The notes under the pieces are model-generated. The model ran no database searches. It saw only the letters and a program-made list of their open reading frames with translations, and was not told the DNA's origin. From assembly GCF_020921035.1 (NCBI RefSeq), contig NC_063158.1, forward strand, positions 4,632,001 through 4,696,000: a DNA stretch of 64,000 nt. Reading direction: 5' to 3'. The position numbers and the translations under genes are program-made. Shown one piece after another: positions 24,201 to 37,426 of this stretch. This stretch comes from Rhodamnia argentea. Lineage: Eukaryota; Streptophyta; Magnoliopsida; Myrtales; Myrtaceae. The first letter of the stretch is position 1. The number at the start of each line of letters is the position of its first letter.

Positions 24201-27100
24201 TAACATCTAACTTTCTGCTGCTTTCACACCATCAAATTAGGCTTTTGCATATAATAACGGCATGAGCAATGAGGCTATCATCGATGCTCCATAAGTGCGG
24301 CCATTCTTGTAATCACACAATCATCAAAAAATTGAGGCACATGCGATGAGTCGCCTACGTGATCAATCAGCAAAATGCATAATCTGTTTGGTGCGAGGCA
24401 AGTATGGCCCCTGAAAACATGAGTCATTTTCCCTTGAAGGGAAGCCTAGTCTGAAACGGCTAAAAAGGGTCCTGTTTACGGCTAATGAATACAAAATTCA
24501 TGGTCTTAGAAATCGAGAAAAGTTGTAAGAACAAGATTGGCTGTCATAGATCAAGATAGGCATCCTATTTTGCAGGCTTTGAATAAACTTCGGAGATTGA
24601 TCATTGTTGCATCTTCCACTTAACATAAAAGGGTTTGAATGCTGCCAAATAAAATAAATTGTATGAGGTCATACATGTTGACACACTGTTGACTGCATTT
24701 CGAAAACCTAATCTTGATAATTATCATGGACCAACTGAAGGGGTTCACTAATCAAGCCCCACCATGCTCTATATGTATCATATTAGCAAACCTTTACATC
24801 GAGCATGAATTGTACTTACTGTGTGATTATATTGATGCAAGGAGCTGGGAAAAACCATCATTTGGCATAACGTAAACAGTTTATAACTATGACCCACTAA
24901 GTCCATGGAATCTGTGTAATGTGGAACAAATTTGTAAGTAAAAATTACCTGGTGTGAATTCTCCCCGCTCGGTTCAACTCCCGTACTCTGCAAAAAGACA
25001 AAGCAAAAGTCAGAAGGAGAGAAAAGAGTTAGAGATAGACCAGAAAAAAAAAATAATCTCCTCTCTCTCTCCACCCAACAAAGAAAAGGAAAAGGGGCAC
25101 TTTATTCCATCATAGATGACTCTGCTTCTGTACTTTATTTCACCATTTTAATCAACAAGACTGTCTCTTCTGATAACAAAACAAAGCACTTTTAAAAATG
25201 TCCTCTAATGCAAAACAGATATTGTGGCAACAACTGGCCAGGGGGAGAGGTGAGGAATGAGGTCAATGAAAATTTTAAATGACCCACTAAAATGAAGAAA
25301 GAACAAAACAAAATGACTCCCACTGCTTAAATCCAGCTACACTTGTGAGTGCAAGCTTAGCCACCAATTAAATGGAAAAGCAAGAAAAGAAATTCCACTC
25401 TTGTGTTTATGTTCATGAGAATGTAGTCTCTCTAAGGTGTGAGATATGATTTAAAATCCCCAATCAAATTGGGGACAAAACACCCATGACCCCATTGTCA
25501 ATAACATTTTGAGTTGTCTTTGTTGGTTATCATAGAAAAAGCAATGCTTTATTTAACTCAAATCTAATTGGTTAATTAATGTTTTTGGACCTTTTTGAAG
25601 ATTTAGATATGCATGGACCGACCGACATATTTATTTGACAAATAGCAAGGCAAGAGGGAAGAAAAATGGTAAAAAATCAAGGAGAGTTGGAGAAACACTC
25701 AAGTGTTGCTAAGTCAGCCAATCCTCTCATTTTATGTGCTTTTGTTTGGATAGGGATAAGAAAGAATATCCGACAAGGTTTTCCTTGGGAATGATGTCAA
25801 ATATCACCAACAATTCCACTTTAGTTATGTAAATGGATGGCCTGTATTGCTGAATCTTACTTTTACCCTAACCAGACATATGAATGAATGTGGAAAAAGC
25901 TATCTATAGAGAATGCAATGCAATGAACTTTGTGAACAAATTGTCTTTTAAATTTCCCCTTACATTTTTTTTTCCCAGAATTGCTTCCAGGAAGCCAACT
26001 GGAAGCTGTCAGAAGAAATAAAAAAAAAGTATGAGACGTGATTGGTTCAAAATTCCATGCTCCAATGTTTATCTTGAATAATTGATATCCATTAGATGCC
26101 ACGATTTCACTTAGAATCATCATAATATTCATTTATTTGATGTTACACTCAATCAAGCATGACCATCAGGATCAAGAGACCTCATCGAGTGGTTATCATT
26201 GATAGCACACCCCTCCACTGGATGTCAAATAGAGACTAACAAAGTGAGGATTATTTATACATGAATTGATGTGAGAAAAAAAAAACCAATATTGGAGAAC
26301 GACACAATGCATTTGAATTCATTGACGAATAATGGGAGAAAATTATTATTTTCCCGCTTGTATGCGCATATCATACCAAAATCATAGAATTTATCCTAAA
26401 AATCTATACAAATCTTAATGAAAGAGTAAAAGAATCTAAGAGATGTTGACAAATAATGTTTGCCCAAACATTACAAACTATTAGAGGGTCCAATCATGTA
26501 ATTCAAAAGATATAAAGAAAGAATCATGGACCACTTGATCTCAACCCCATATACTTGAATGGTCGATTCTCTCTCACAAGTCATATGGATGAAAAAAAAG
26601 GAGATTTTGGAGATCCTATAATTAAGTGTTGACCAAGGGGGTGGATGATGGTGTAATCATGGTACAAAATTGATAGAAGATTTAATTTAGCATGCTCGAA
26701 AACATTAAGAAGCCTGCCTATCAGCTATAAGCTATCTACCTAGCTTCTAGTACCCTTGTGGCCAATGGTCTAGGGTTTGAGATTTGTTTTGGTGTCATCT
26801 CAAGAAAAGAGTGGCTTTTGACTTTGTTGTAGTGGATATCTTGGGGTAGAGAAAAAGTAGGGCTTCCATCAGATGAAGTTATATTGGTCGATGATGGTGT
26901 GCATTGCCCACTTGTTCCACTTGTCTAAATTTTTGTTATTTAATGGTTCATCTTCTATTAACCCAAGTTGAGATATCCACTTAGATGATATGATAGAGCA
27001 ATTGAAACCCCTGTCCTTAGGTTATGATTATCAATTCAAATTCAATGTCTTCATTCTCAAGGGTAAACATGATTTCAGGATAAAGCTTGAGACTGAAGAA
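21277..27100. other. Gene-free spacer downstream of UGLYAH
   Basis: The first few hundred bases are probably the UGLYAH 3' untranslated region and terminator. Beyond that I searched both strands for open frames with plausible splice sites, known plant microRNA sequences and tRNA boxes, and found none. A pyrimidine-rich stretch at about 22255-22345 (ACCACCATTACCACCACTG and TTCTCCATCACC) resembles plant 5' untranslated sequence, but no coding exon follows. An open frame at 21727-21927 (LEELFTKHSQNGARAKTC) is short, unsupported and not called. Confidence 0.4.
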
Positions 27101-27113
27101 TCGATCCGGTAGA

Positions 27114-27611
27114 AATAAGGTAGTTTTCGGGTTCCAAGCATGCATGGTAGGTTTCAAGTTCTAGAAATTGAGAAACTCATTCCTAGGGGTAGGTTTTAAG
27201 TTTTAAAATTTTTGAAACCTGAAACAAGTCTTTGCGTTTTTCTTGTTCTATGTCTTCGTGCGATTTTGAGGTATCCCATGGCATTCGATGATAAATGTGT
27301 AATGAACCATTAGTATGGGCTTCTATTTTCGGCGATATCCATTATTAAGACTTTCACTTTGTTAATGATTCATCTTCTTCGTGTATCTAAAAATGAGTTG
27401 TGATTGGTAGATTCCAATAGAAAATGGTGATCATTAGAGGTGATAATCCACTGCAATCGTTCAATCAAAAATATATGTGGAACCTGGGTAGACCTTGAAA
27501 CCTCTAACAAAGTAGGTTCCAGTTTTCAGAGTATGCATGGTAGGTTTTAAATACCAAAAAATGGGGAATCGGCTTCAATGGGCAAGTTTTAGGTCTAGAA
27601 CCTGGAACCGT
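27114..27611. repeat. Diverged direct repeats rich in GGTTCC/GAAACC
   Basis: Two related stretches of about 110 bases (27114-27225 and 27510-27611) share GCATGCATGGTAGGTTT or GTATGCATGGTAGGTTTTA followed by an AAATT..GGGAAT and TTTTAGGTCTAGAACC-like ending. A similar GAACCGGTTCC-bearing string occurs at 46205-46290. It is probably an old dispersed element; class and true ends were not resolved. Confidence 0.4.
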
Positions 27612-28021
27612 TTGCCCCTATTCATTCTCATCTGATTAGAAATAAAAGAAATGTGTGGATCGTTCGTATCAAGGAGTGGTGGTGGCACTATAGACTTGTA
27701 ACCCCAATCACTGCGATCAACTTGAAATCTTTCTCGCTAACAAAGGTACTTATTTATAGCCAATTAAGAGTATCGAGTCAAGTTAGATCACACACGATAC
27801 TTCCATTACTAATGACACGTGATGAGATACCGAACGTAGTACATGACTCGTTTTATCGCCATTAACATTGAAAACAAGTCAAAGGTAAACTAGAAACTTT
27901 ATCTTTTATATGGTGCACATAAAATGTCGCACGAAAATATCTATTGAATGATATTTCTTCCAAAAGCTTTAGTCAATATAAAAGCCTTGCATGTTACTCA
28001 TGCTACTTGAAGTTGAGACTT

Positions 28022-28265
28022 AAATTATATTTGTTTTGCGAAAAACGAATGCTTTGTAAAACAATTTCTTAAAAATAATTATTTATATCGCTTTAAATAA
28101 TTACTCAATAAAAATATTTTCATCGATCTTTAATATTAATTTTTATTTGAATAATTTTATGATAATAAAAATAGTTTGTATTCATTCTTTTTTTTTAAGC
28201 GATATAAGCAATTTTTTTAGGAATATTTTTTTAAAATCATTGATTTTTCACGAAATAAAAGGAAC
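28022..28265. mobile_element. Possible decayed hAT-type MITE
   Basis: The left part reads TTTGTTTTGCGAAAAACGAA. The reverse complement of the right part reads GGTTCCTTTTATTTCGTG, which resembles the GGCTCCGTTTGTTTCG termini of elements elsewhere in this window (43788, 44655). The interior is over 80% A+T by eye. The left tip seems lost and no target duplication is visible. Confidence 0.3.
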
Positions 28266-29362
28266 CTAGTGAGATAATAAACGAGGACCTCCACTCAAAG
28301 CAAACCCTAGTTAGTGGGAGAATCTTGCTTTATGCTTACACGTCCACAGATAAAAGGAAACTTCTGAAGTATATACCACAAGGGGCTATGAGTTTCTCTA
28401 GACCGAAAAAGGGTACATTCTAGTAGGAGATCGCCAGCCAAATCTTTATGACTCGACACCTGAGGAGATGATCCATAGTGTAATTACACATAATTTCTGG
28501 ATGCTGAAGAATTAATTACTCAAGAGCATCATTTCGATATGATTCTAGATAGAATTTTCTATGTACACACGGTCCTCTTCACTAATCTTGGAAACTAAAA
28601 TAACAAGGGAATCATGAACTTTTCGTACCGGAGGTGAACCTTAGTAGCCTCACTGGCTTGAACTGTCCTTGGTTCAATGCAGAGATAACTGAAGCTATAA
28701 TACTTTTTATTATTATCCATGTGGTCACTAATTGCCCTCATTTAGGTTGGCCCATCTCACACGGTACGGAGACGTGTATGCTTTGTTCGTAATGGATGAA
28801 TCGATACTTTTCTAATCGATCGAGCTCTACCATCCTATAGTACATGTCCACCTTCTTTAAATTACGAATCAAGAACCCTCCAGAACATGGTTAATTACTA
28901 GTAGAATTGTGTGATCTCGTCAATGGATGCCACAAACGACGATCCACCGTCGTACCGAAAAATATTCCATTTTATCTACAGACTAAAAGAAAGAATAACA
29001 TATCCATGAATTTTATAAATAGAAAAATTGCTTGATCAGATCATCAGTAACACCGGCCTCCTAGGGCAAAAGAATCAATTCAAAGATCACCACCGGCCTT
29101 GTAGAATCACCATTATTTCCAGAAGTACTATTTCTTAACTAGCTCTTTATACTGCTGGATTCTAGCAAAAAGCCGTAAGCTAGGTTTCTAGGAATAAAGG
29201 AAGCAAAAAAAAGAGTAGACCTTTTTAACAGGATATATTTTCGAGATTTACTAGTGGCATTCTAAGGAGATCCTTAATCCAAACTTTTCTTTTTTTCATT
29301 TTTCTGCCCATGATCCTTAAATTATTATGATTTTCTTGAATTGATGTCTATACAAGATAGTA

Positions 29363-29953
29363 GGGGGAATTAAAAAAAATTCTAAACCTATTGCAATTGT
29401 GTCAATTTAATCCTAAATCATTTTTTCTTAATTGAATCATAAACCTTTTGTATCCGTGCCAATTCAATCATTGTGGCCAATTTTGGTTAGAAATCGCTGA
29501 TGCGGCGTGCAATCATCATTGAGATGGAAATTTTTAATAATATTTTTTTTCAAAGCTTTTTATGTTTTATATTTTATTTTATTTCTCTTTCTTTTTTTTT
29601 CTTTTCTTTCCTTCTTTCTCAACCGATCGCCGAGGTCTGATGACTAGCCCCCCTTCTGGTCGATCGCCAAGGCGAGACCGACCTCATCGGCCCTCACCTG
29701 CGGCCGATCACTGGACCTCGGCAACCGGTTGAGGAAGAAGGAATGGACAAAAAAAAGAAAATAAAAATTATTAAAAATTATCAATGTCAGCACCGACCAT
29801 GTCACGTCAGCGATTTTAGGTCAAAATTGATTAGATAGGTTGAATTAGCATCAATGCAAAATATTTATGATTCAATTGGCAAAAAAAATAAAGGTTTAAG
29901 ACTGAATTGGCCTGATTATAATAGGTTTTATGACTGTTTTGATAGTTTTCTCT
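29363..29953. mobile_element. Mutator-like non-autonomous element with exact 9-base target duplication
   Basis: The element is flanked by identical AAGATAGTA 9-mers (29354-29362 and 29954-29962), the target-site length of Mutator-type transposons. Its arms are long imperfect inverted repeats. The left arm has TCTAAACCTATTGCAATTG and AATTGAATCATAAACC. The right arm, reverse complemented, has AAAACCTATTATAATCAGG and AATTGAATCATAAATA. The centre (about 29620-29720) is GC-rich with CCGATCGCC motifs. It is 591 bases long with no transposase, so it can move only in trans. Confidence 0.85.
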
Positions 29954-29962
29954 AAGATAGTA

Positions 29963-31592
29963 CCACCCATGGTCTCATATGAACAGCACAAGCTCGACTT
30001 ATCATTTGAAAGCAAAACGATGTAAAGGAAAGAGAGGGGGGGTTCATGAAGAACTTTTTTATCTTCTACGACCTTCATTAAATGTCTTGAGATTTGTGTG
30101 TGTACGTTGACCAAATTGATCCCCTGGCTCATTTTCCTACCGAGTTGCGGAGATCTTTGGAGATCATAGTAGAAATTCATTGTCCAAATCATTACTTCTG
30201 CTATAAACTCTCTGGAATCACTCATGCTTCATCTAACCTTTGAGTATGTAGTTAGTAGCTCTAGCACATTCTTTTTGTATGGCTCCTTGGTCTAGCCAAA
30301 AGGAAGTTCTTAAAACCTCTAACGAGCAAATAGATTTTTTTTTTTTTTTGCGTTTTATGTTCATCTCGAGCTCTGTTCTATTCATTTACCATGGTGCAAA
30401 AGTCTCAAGTGTTGTTGCCTCGGTCTTTTTTTAAAAAGTAGTGTCAATCTTATCGATATATTTAAATTTGTTTAGCAACACCAATGTGAAATAACTAAGC
30501 TTTTGTATATAAGTAATGTGACGAATAATGGTTCTATATAATGTGAAGGGAAGAGAAAGGAAATGGAGTTTTGTGATGATGGGGCTCAACCACAAAATTC
30601 TTTTCTACCCTTGAAAAGGGAGCTAACACTCATGTTTTTTTCTTTCTTTCTAACACTCATGTTTTTTTCTTTTCTTTTCAATTGGTTTCCATAGAACAAA
30701 TCATATGTTACTCTCAACTCTCTTTTGCAATGAAATGACAATATATATACTATCATAAGGAATCAAGTCCAACTATTCTTGTGACCCAAGTTTGCTTTAA
30801 CAAAGTTGTTAGATGCTCGTCACATCTTTTCAAGCTTTCATATTAGGAAATTCCAAAAACTAGGTCAAAGTCCCCACCTTCTCCCTTGTTTTGGATTCCT
30901 CTTACGGGTGTTTTATTTTTAAAAATGGTTGCACCTTTTCCAATCTTTTTCTTGCATGCTTCCACAGGAGAGATTTCTTTTTGGAGTCTCGGGGCTCCCA
31001 AAAGCCGAGTGCAAGAGGAAAGATAAAGCCAAGGGCATTTTGAACATCTCGCTCACCCTCCGTGGACTACATACTATTTCTCACTTTCATTAGTTAAGCC
31101 AAGTGGGAAAAAAAGTATATTTTGTCTCAAGTTTATTTGCTCAGATGAGTCTTTAATTTATACGAAGACGATACATGTGAGTCTAATACATATGGACTAT
31201 CTAGACAAAAAAAAAGATAGAGAGAAAGGGTTGGAGAGATTGCCACCCTTTCAATATCTTGCTGCAGCAAGGTACAATTTATTGTAAGTAGGCAGCATAA
31301 TTTATGGAGTTTCATGTAAAATTTTCACTCTTTGACATAAGAAATTACGGAACTTTGTTTCATATCGCTCCTTAATCTATATTTTCGCATCTGTCTTGAG
31401 CCATTTAAACATGAAATTATATTTTTTGTTTGAGTTTACCATGTTGTCGTGGTGGGTAAATGAACCAATAAGCACCGAGAACGTGACTTTTTAGAACAAT
31501 AGGTGATGAGAATATATGTAAAATTATATTAAATCCTCACTCCTAGTCTCTCCCAAAAAATGCTTATTTAAGGACCCTCACCTCAAGCCCTC
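29963..31592. other. Spacer and promoter region of the transporter gene
   Basis: No coding gene was recognised. At 30624-30680 a short direct repeat of CTAACACTCATGTTTTTTTC occurs twice within a T-rich tract. The last kilobase is presumably the promoter of the gene at 31639. A minus-strand open frame at 29896-30225 starts inside this spacer, runs into the transposon arm and is not called. Confidence 0.4.
31565..31572 (+). promoter_or_regulatory. Candidate TATA box of the CAT transporter
   Basis: TATTTAAG lies 67 bases before the start codon at 31639 in otherwise AT-poor sequence, a usual plant TATA position. A short upstream open frame (31593-31637, 14 codons plus stop) ends one base before the main ATG. 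It matters only if transcription starts upstream of it. Confidence 0.45.
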
Positions 31593-31638
31593 ATGGAAGC
31601 CAAAGAGCCACTCTCCCTTAAAACATCTCCACCCTAAA

Positions 31639-32486
31639 ATGACCACCACTCAAACTTCACCCACCAAAAACGCCTCGCCCTCCTTCCCTCACTACCTTCA
31701 CTCTCTGTCACAAACACCTCACAGGCTAAGGAAGAGAATGCTAGCAACATGGACACCAGACCAGGAGCTCAACCAAGTGAGGCTACGTTCCGGTGCTGAC
31801 ATGAAGAGGAAGCTCCAATGGTATGACTTAATAGCTCTTGGAGTGGGAGGAATGCTTGGTGTTGGAGTGTTTGTCACTACTGGCCCAGTGGCTCACTCCA
31901 TAGCCGGGCCTTCGGTTTTCATATCTTATATTATAGCTGGGATATCAGCACTCCTTTCTTCCTTGTGCTACACTGAGTTTTCTGTCCAGATTCCAGTCGC
32001 CGGCGGCGCCTTCAGCTATCTGAGAGTGACCTTCGGTACATTACTTCCTATATGTCATGATTTTTCATTGAATCTCTATGCTCGTAAAGAGTTTAGTTTT
32101 CATAAACTGCGCACGGACAAAATAGTGTTACAGGTGCTTAGGAAACCAAGATTCTCCATTGGCAAAGCCTGTGAAAACCTATAATGCTTATGAATACAAA
32201 AGAAAATCTCGCGTCTTTTCTCACCTCGATTTATCTTTTGGCATGTAAATCTTCCAAGGTGAGTTTGTGGGTTATTTTGCTGGGGCGAATATATTGATGG
32301 AGTATGTGTTGTCAAATGCTGCCGTTGCGAGAAGCTTTACGGACTATCTGTGTCGCACTTTGGGAGAAAATGATGCAACCTCTTGGAGGATTGAAGTGGA
32401 AGGACTAATGAAGGGATACAACATGCTGGATTTTCCAGCAGTTGCTCTTGTGCTACTTCTCACCCTTTGTCTTTGCCATAGGTTGG

Positions 32487-32542
<56 letters not shown>

Positions 32543-35445
32543 CAAGGTTCTTCTTGCTTCTTTTTCTATTCAAATCCATGCTAAGTACAGAAGATCTTTA
32601 TAACTAGAGATCTTTTTTATCTTCTGGCAACATTGACAAGTGCGAAATTGAGCTTTTTCTTGTTTCTGAAGACATTGGTGTGTGAGAACGCATTAAACAA
32701 ATGCACGAATTCATGATTTTTCTCGTTGGAGTTGGGACTGACCACTTTCATGGGATCTCTGTGTGACAGATGGAATATAATTTAAGGTTGTTCACCAAAT
32801 GTAAACATCTGATAGTGTCTGTTCTTTTCTTTATTTTCATATGCTACAAAGCAGCTTCATTGCTCATTATTGGACGCATTTTTTTTATTAACTATTATTG
32901 GACCCATTTAGCCATAGCGATTGATACATGTATCCCTTGCTTGTACATGATTTTAACTTGCAGTACCAAGGAAAGCTCAATCTTGAACCTTATAATGACA
33001 GTCTTCCATGTAGTCTTCTTTGGGTTCATCATAATCGCGGGGTTCTACAACGGGAGTGGCAAGAACTTGGTGAGGCCAGGAGGATTAGCACCATTTGGGG
33101 TCAAGGGTGTGCTCAATGGAGCAGCCAAAGTGTATTTCAGCTATATTGGGTATGACTCAGTCTCGACCATGGCCGAGGAGATCCAGAACCCTTCCAAGAG
33201 CCTCCCTATCGGGATCGTCGGCTCCATGGTCATTGTGTCTTTGCTCTATTGCCTCATGGCATTGTCCTTGTGCATCATGGTTCCATACAATGAGGTCAGT
33301 CTTCCAAAGAGAGATCAATCAATCCAAAAAGTCGGATGGTCTTTGGATTTTACATATAGCAGTAGTGAAGCAAGGGATAAAGCTGTCTAGACACTCCTTG
33401 AATTTGGGTAGTCTTTGCAAATTAGCCCCCCTTACACGGTCCATATGTCGGTATTCGACTAGGGTTTCTGAAGAAACCATTTTGTGTGAAAATTTCGAGG
33501 GTATAAAATCACTCTGTTATTATTCTATATTAGCTGGGCAGAAGAAACATTTAAAGGCGTTGGAACTCATATTCTAGAAACAATGTTTAAGTACAAAGAA
33601 TTATCATGTAAAACTCTTGCGCAAAAGATTTAGATTTCATAAGATGAGGTTAGCGTGATATACGCAAGCCCTGAACATCTAATTTGTGAAACATGGCATA
33701 TCGATCCTTAAATCTGCATACACACACTTAAGATGTCCTCAGAACTTTCGCTCCAACAACGAGAGCACAAATTATTGACACACAACCAGTTAGAACCAAC
33801 TTACGCTAACAATGGTCTCGATTGAAAAGCAACTAGGAAAAGTATAGTCCATAACCAACGAGCCTAGTTTGGAGAACCCACTTTTCATATGCTTAATCAT
33901 CATGTTGGATATTTCTTTTTCTCGACAGCGGTCAACGGTGATTGATTGACGTTGATATGTGTAGATATCGAAAGACGCATCGTTTTCAGTCGTTTTTGAG
34001 AAGATAGGGTGGGGATGGGCGAGCAATCTAGTGGGGGCAGGCGCAAGCTTGGGGATTGTGGCGTCGCTGGTGGTGGCCATGCTCGGTCAAGCTCGCTATC
34101 TTTGTGTCATCGCGAGGTCCCATCTGGTGCCTTCATGGCTGGCCAAGGTTCATCCTTCCACCGGCACTCCATTGAACGCGACCCTTTTCTTGGGTGAGTG
34201 AGCCTTTCCTTTTTGTTGCCCTTTCCTTCAACAGAAGATGTCCCCTTTCTTTAAAAAAAATTGGAATAATTATCTAGAAGTCTAATACATGTTTGAGTAT
34301 ACATCCAAAGAAGATTTCCGAGCTCCCCATAAATCAGATGAAATCTCGAAGAATCCATGACTTAGCAAGCACATTCCTTGATATCCTGCTCTTTTCATTC
34401 CTCGTGAGTTAGAAATTTATCAGTTTTAGGAGGCTTCTTTTGAGCGTGTCTTGGCTTTTTGCTAACTCTTTGTCCATGATGCCTTTCCCTCCGTCTCCTT
34501 TGTCAGTTTCTCACCATAAAGAAAACCTACGTTTGAAAGGCATGAATGTGGAACGGATATGACAATGAGTAAATTAGGGGTGTCAGAACCGAATCAAGAA
34601 CTTAATTGAACTGAACTGAATCGAAATTTCTCAATTCGGTTCTTAGTTCGGATAATAGAAAAATCACAATTTGTTCGGGTTACTGAACTTGCAGGATCAT
34701 TTGCTAAAGGTGTTTCAATTTAATTACTCTCTATGTTATTCATAAGTCTAATGACGAAGCATTCAGGTAGCTTATCTTGTTGCTATCTGTTCTCGTAAAT
34801 ACTGAAAATGGAATTACATCTGAATCTCCCCTCTTTCTTTTTTTTTTCCCTTTTTTGTGTGTAGGGATTTGCACAGCATCAATAGCACTATTCACCGAGC
34901 TGGAGATAGTCTTCGAAATGATCTCCCTAGGAACTCTCATGGTGTTCTACCTGGTGGCCAACGCCCTCATCTACCGCCGCCATGTCATCGCCAGCCGGCA
35001 CCGCCCGCTCCCCACCCTCCTCTTCCTCTCCCTCCTCTCCTCTGCCTCCCTCGGCTTCTCCGTCTCTTGGCAGCTCGAGAAGTGGTGGAGCTCGGCCCTG
35101 TTCAGCGGCCTCGCGGCAGTCGCCACCGCGTCATTCCGCCGCATGATCCCCTTCCACGGCGGCGGGGACTTGCAGTGGTCGGTGCCGCTCATGCCCTGGC
35201 CGGCATCGGCCTCCATCTTTCTAAGTGTCTTCCTGATGACGACACTGAAAGCGACGTCGTTCCAAAGGTTTGGGATATGGGCGTGCGTGATCAGCCTGTT
35301 CTACGTGTTGTATGGAGTTCACTCGACTTATGAAGCCGAAGAGATGGAGAAGGAGGTGGGATCGGATGGGATCACTGACCCGATAAGCTCATCGTCTATG
35401 CAACAAATTGCTCTTGCTACTAAGCTAGATGTTCAAGTGCTTTAA
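31639..35445 (+). CDS. Cationic amino acid transporter (CAT6/CAT7-like)
   Basis: A multi-pass membrane carrier of the APC superfamily, CAT family, moving cationic or neutral amino acids across a plant membrane. Five exons (31639-32035, 32259-32481, 32964-33294, 33965-34193, 34865-35445) join in phase to 586 residues, the usual length of plant CAT6/CAT7. Visible landmarks: the N-terminal segment LQWYDLIALGVGGMLGVGVF that begins transmembrane helix 1, the conserved IPVAGGAFSYLRV, HSTKESS between helices, YIGYDSVSTMAEEIQNPSKS, and the C-terminal YVLYGVHSTYEAEEM. The assignment to the CAT6/7 subgroup instead of CAT1/5/8 rests on recalled similarity, not alignment. Intron 2 carries a long CT microsatellite. 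Intron 4 (34194-34864) contains a GAACCGAATC-rich repeat remnant at about 34578-34690. No defect was seen. Confidence 0.9.
32489..32537. repeat. (CT)n microsatellite in CAT intron 2
   Basis: An uninterrupted run of about 24 CT units starts seven bases after the exon 2 donor (GT at 32482-32483). Its closeness to the donor makes length variation here potentially relevant to splicing, which is inference. Confidence 0.9.
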
Positions 35446-37426
35446 CCCTAGATTGGGTGGGTCTCTTTGTTCAACCAAGGTCCTTCTTGAGACTAACTTC
35501 TTACAGTTTTTTGGATTTTGTTGGCGTTGGTCATGGATCTCGTGGGGTTCCCATTAGGGAAAGACGAATTCCCACTAAGCAAAACAGCCAAGTACCGACA
35601 ACTACATACGACAATTCTACCATTTGTCAAGGGGACAAGAAAGAAAGGAGGGGATTGAGATGTAAAGAGGCGTCAGAGATTTATTTCGACCGGTGAATCC
35701 TTGTACAAGTGGACCTTTGTAAAATGCCAACGTGCTCGGTGGAGTGGAATGGATCAAAACACAATAGCCATAAAAAGTTCATGCACTTCTGTGAAGCTGG
35801 GATTATTTTCGCCAGCCACAGGCGAAGGTCGGCCTAACACGAGGCAGATCACATGAAAGCGTTCCACAATTGATTGTTTCGCTCAACTTTAACATGCACA
35901 CCGCAATCTTAAAGCACATATAATCAAACACACGGACGCTCTACCATTCTCGCATCGCAACCATGAAGTTATTCCGATTCGCCCCTTCGAAACGGAAACC
36001 GAGTTACCAAGACCATACGAAGTTTCTGCCGTGTGAACTCGAGATTTCACGAAATTAGTACTCGATGCGACTTCTTTTCGACATTAAGTGACGAGAAAGT
36101 AGCTCTATCAAAGTCCCTTAAACCTTAGCTAGAGCAGGCGGTCTGTCTCCTTAACCTTAACTTGTTCCACCAGTCAGAATCTGCCGTCTAGCTTTGGGGT
36201 TGAACGTCCTACTGTGGACTTCAAGCAGACCAAGGACAGTGGAGGGTTTGTCCTTTTCTTCTCTCAACCCCGGATACCCAGTTGGAGGCTAGTCCAGTTC
36301 AAACAGTGGTTATTCTCGGATTCCATCCACTCAGTTACAAGAAGATGACAGGAAGGGGGTGGACTAGATGAGCTTTCTAATGATTATTGCGTATCGGTGG
36401 TGGATCAAGCCTGCCCTACAATGTCGATCGAGTGCTGATGGTTGACCCCCCACTCAAAATGCCCTTTCCCCACTAAAGGGAAAAGGACTCTCTCCCAAAA
36501 TCAAGTGCTCTTGTTCTGTCAGTTGACGCTGATGCTTCAGTCAGCAGGAATTGACAGACCTAAATTTCTAACGAGCTCCCGGATATCAGTTTGATCTTGT
36601 TTACCAGATGTAGTACAGTCAAAAAAAAAAGTTAGCTCCCCCCCCCCCCCTCCCTCCCTCTCTCCTCTCACCTCCCACTTTGGTTGGACTGTAGCTCCCG
36701 GCCGGTAGCAACAGGTCGAGGGATGTCGAAGAGAAACAGCGCCGCAGTTAGTCAGCACGGGCGGATAGTAGAAAGGGAGAGCGAGAATTCTTTGCCAGGA
36801 ATGAACTCTTAACTTCGCAGCAACGACAAGATTATTACCAATTTGTTCTGCATGCATTGGAAGATGTATGCGTACTGTACAAGCAGTTTCCAGTTAGCTG
36901 AGAAGAGCGACTTGCCGTTCGTGCTGCAAAAAGTCCGAAAGCAGGAAACAACCAAATGCAAAACATAGTGAGCCGTCCAACTCCGAGGCGTGCAAGCGCC
37001 ATCCTTAAATCAGCGCGAGGGACAATGTCTTGAGGGAGCTACATTTGATGATACGTGTGAGCAAAAGTGGCAAAAAGGCATTCCATGTTCGGAGAAGTTA
37101 AGATAAAACTGTAAGGGCACACAACAACACGACAGGAGATGCCCAAGCCTCGCATCCAAACAAACAGCTCGTGGCTCTTTGAAGCAGTCTCAAGAAGACG
37201 GAAATGAAGAAGAATATTCATGCTTCTGCGCCATTTCTGAACCAACCCAAGAGGACAAGAAGTTCCTAAAGCTGAGAGATCAAGGCAGGCTTTTGAGAAA
37301 CTGGGTCTCCTTGTCATCGCGAAGCATTTGAGAAGAAGACGGCGAAAAAAACAAAAAGGGAAGAAGCAGATTAAATTAAAAGATTTGATCCGTTGGAGGC
37401 AGGGTAGCCAACAATTTCGGGGGGAT
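35446..37426. other. Spacer between CAT gene and tRNA-Trp
   Basis: No gene was recognised. The region is less AT-rich than other spacers. A C-run with CCCTCCCTCCCTC (about 36638-36662) is a simple repeat. Open frames at 36537-36857 and 37039-37449 (minus) have no recognisable family features. The latter begins inside the tRNA-Trp gene and is rejected. Confidence 0.4.

Noticed and set aside
24778-25074. Minus-strand open frame with a possible short exon (TGVEPSGENSHQ) bounded by AG and GT
   Set aside because: Neither flanking exons nor a known peptide family could be found; such short splice-like islands are expected by chance.
21277-29353. Search for microRNA, trans-acting siRNA or other ncRNA genes in the gene desert
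   Set aside because: None of the common conserved plant microRNA sequences I know was found on reading; a small-RNA dataset would be needed.
34857-35333. Pro/Leu/Arg-rich plus-strand frame overlapping the last CAT exon
   Set aside because: It is an alternative frame of a GC-rich exon whose true frame matches the transporter family.
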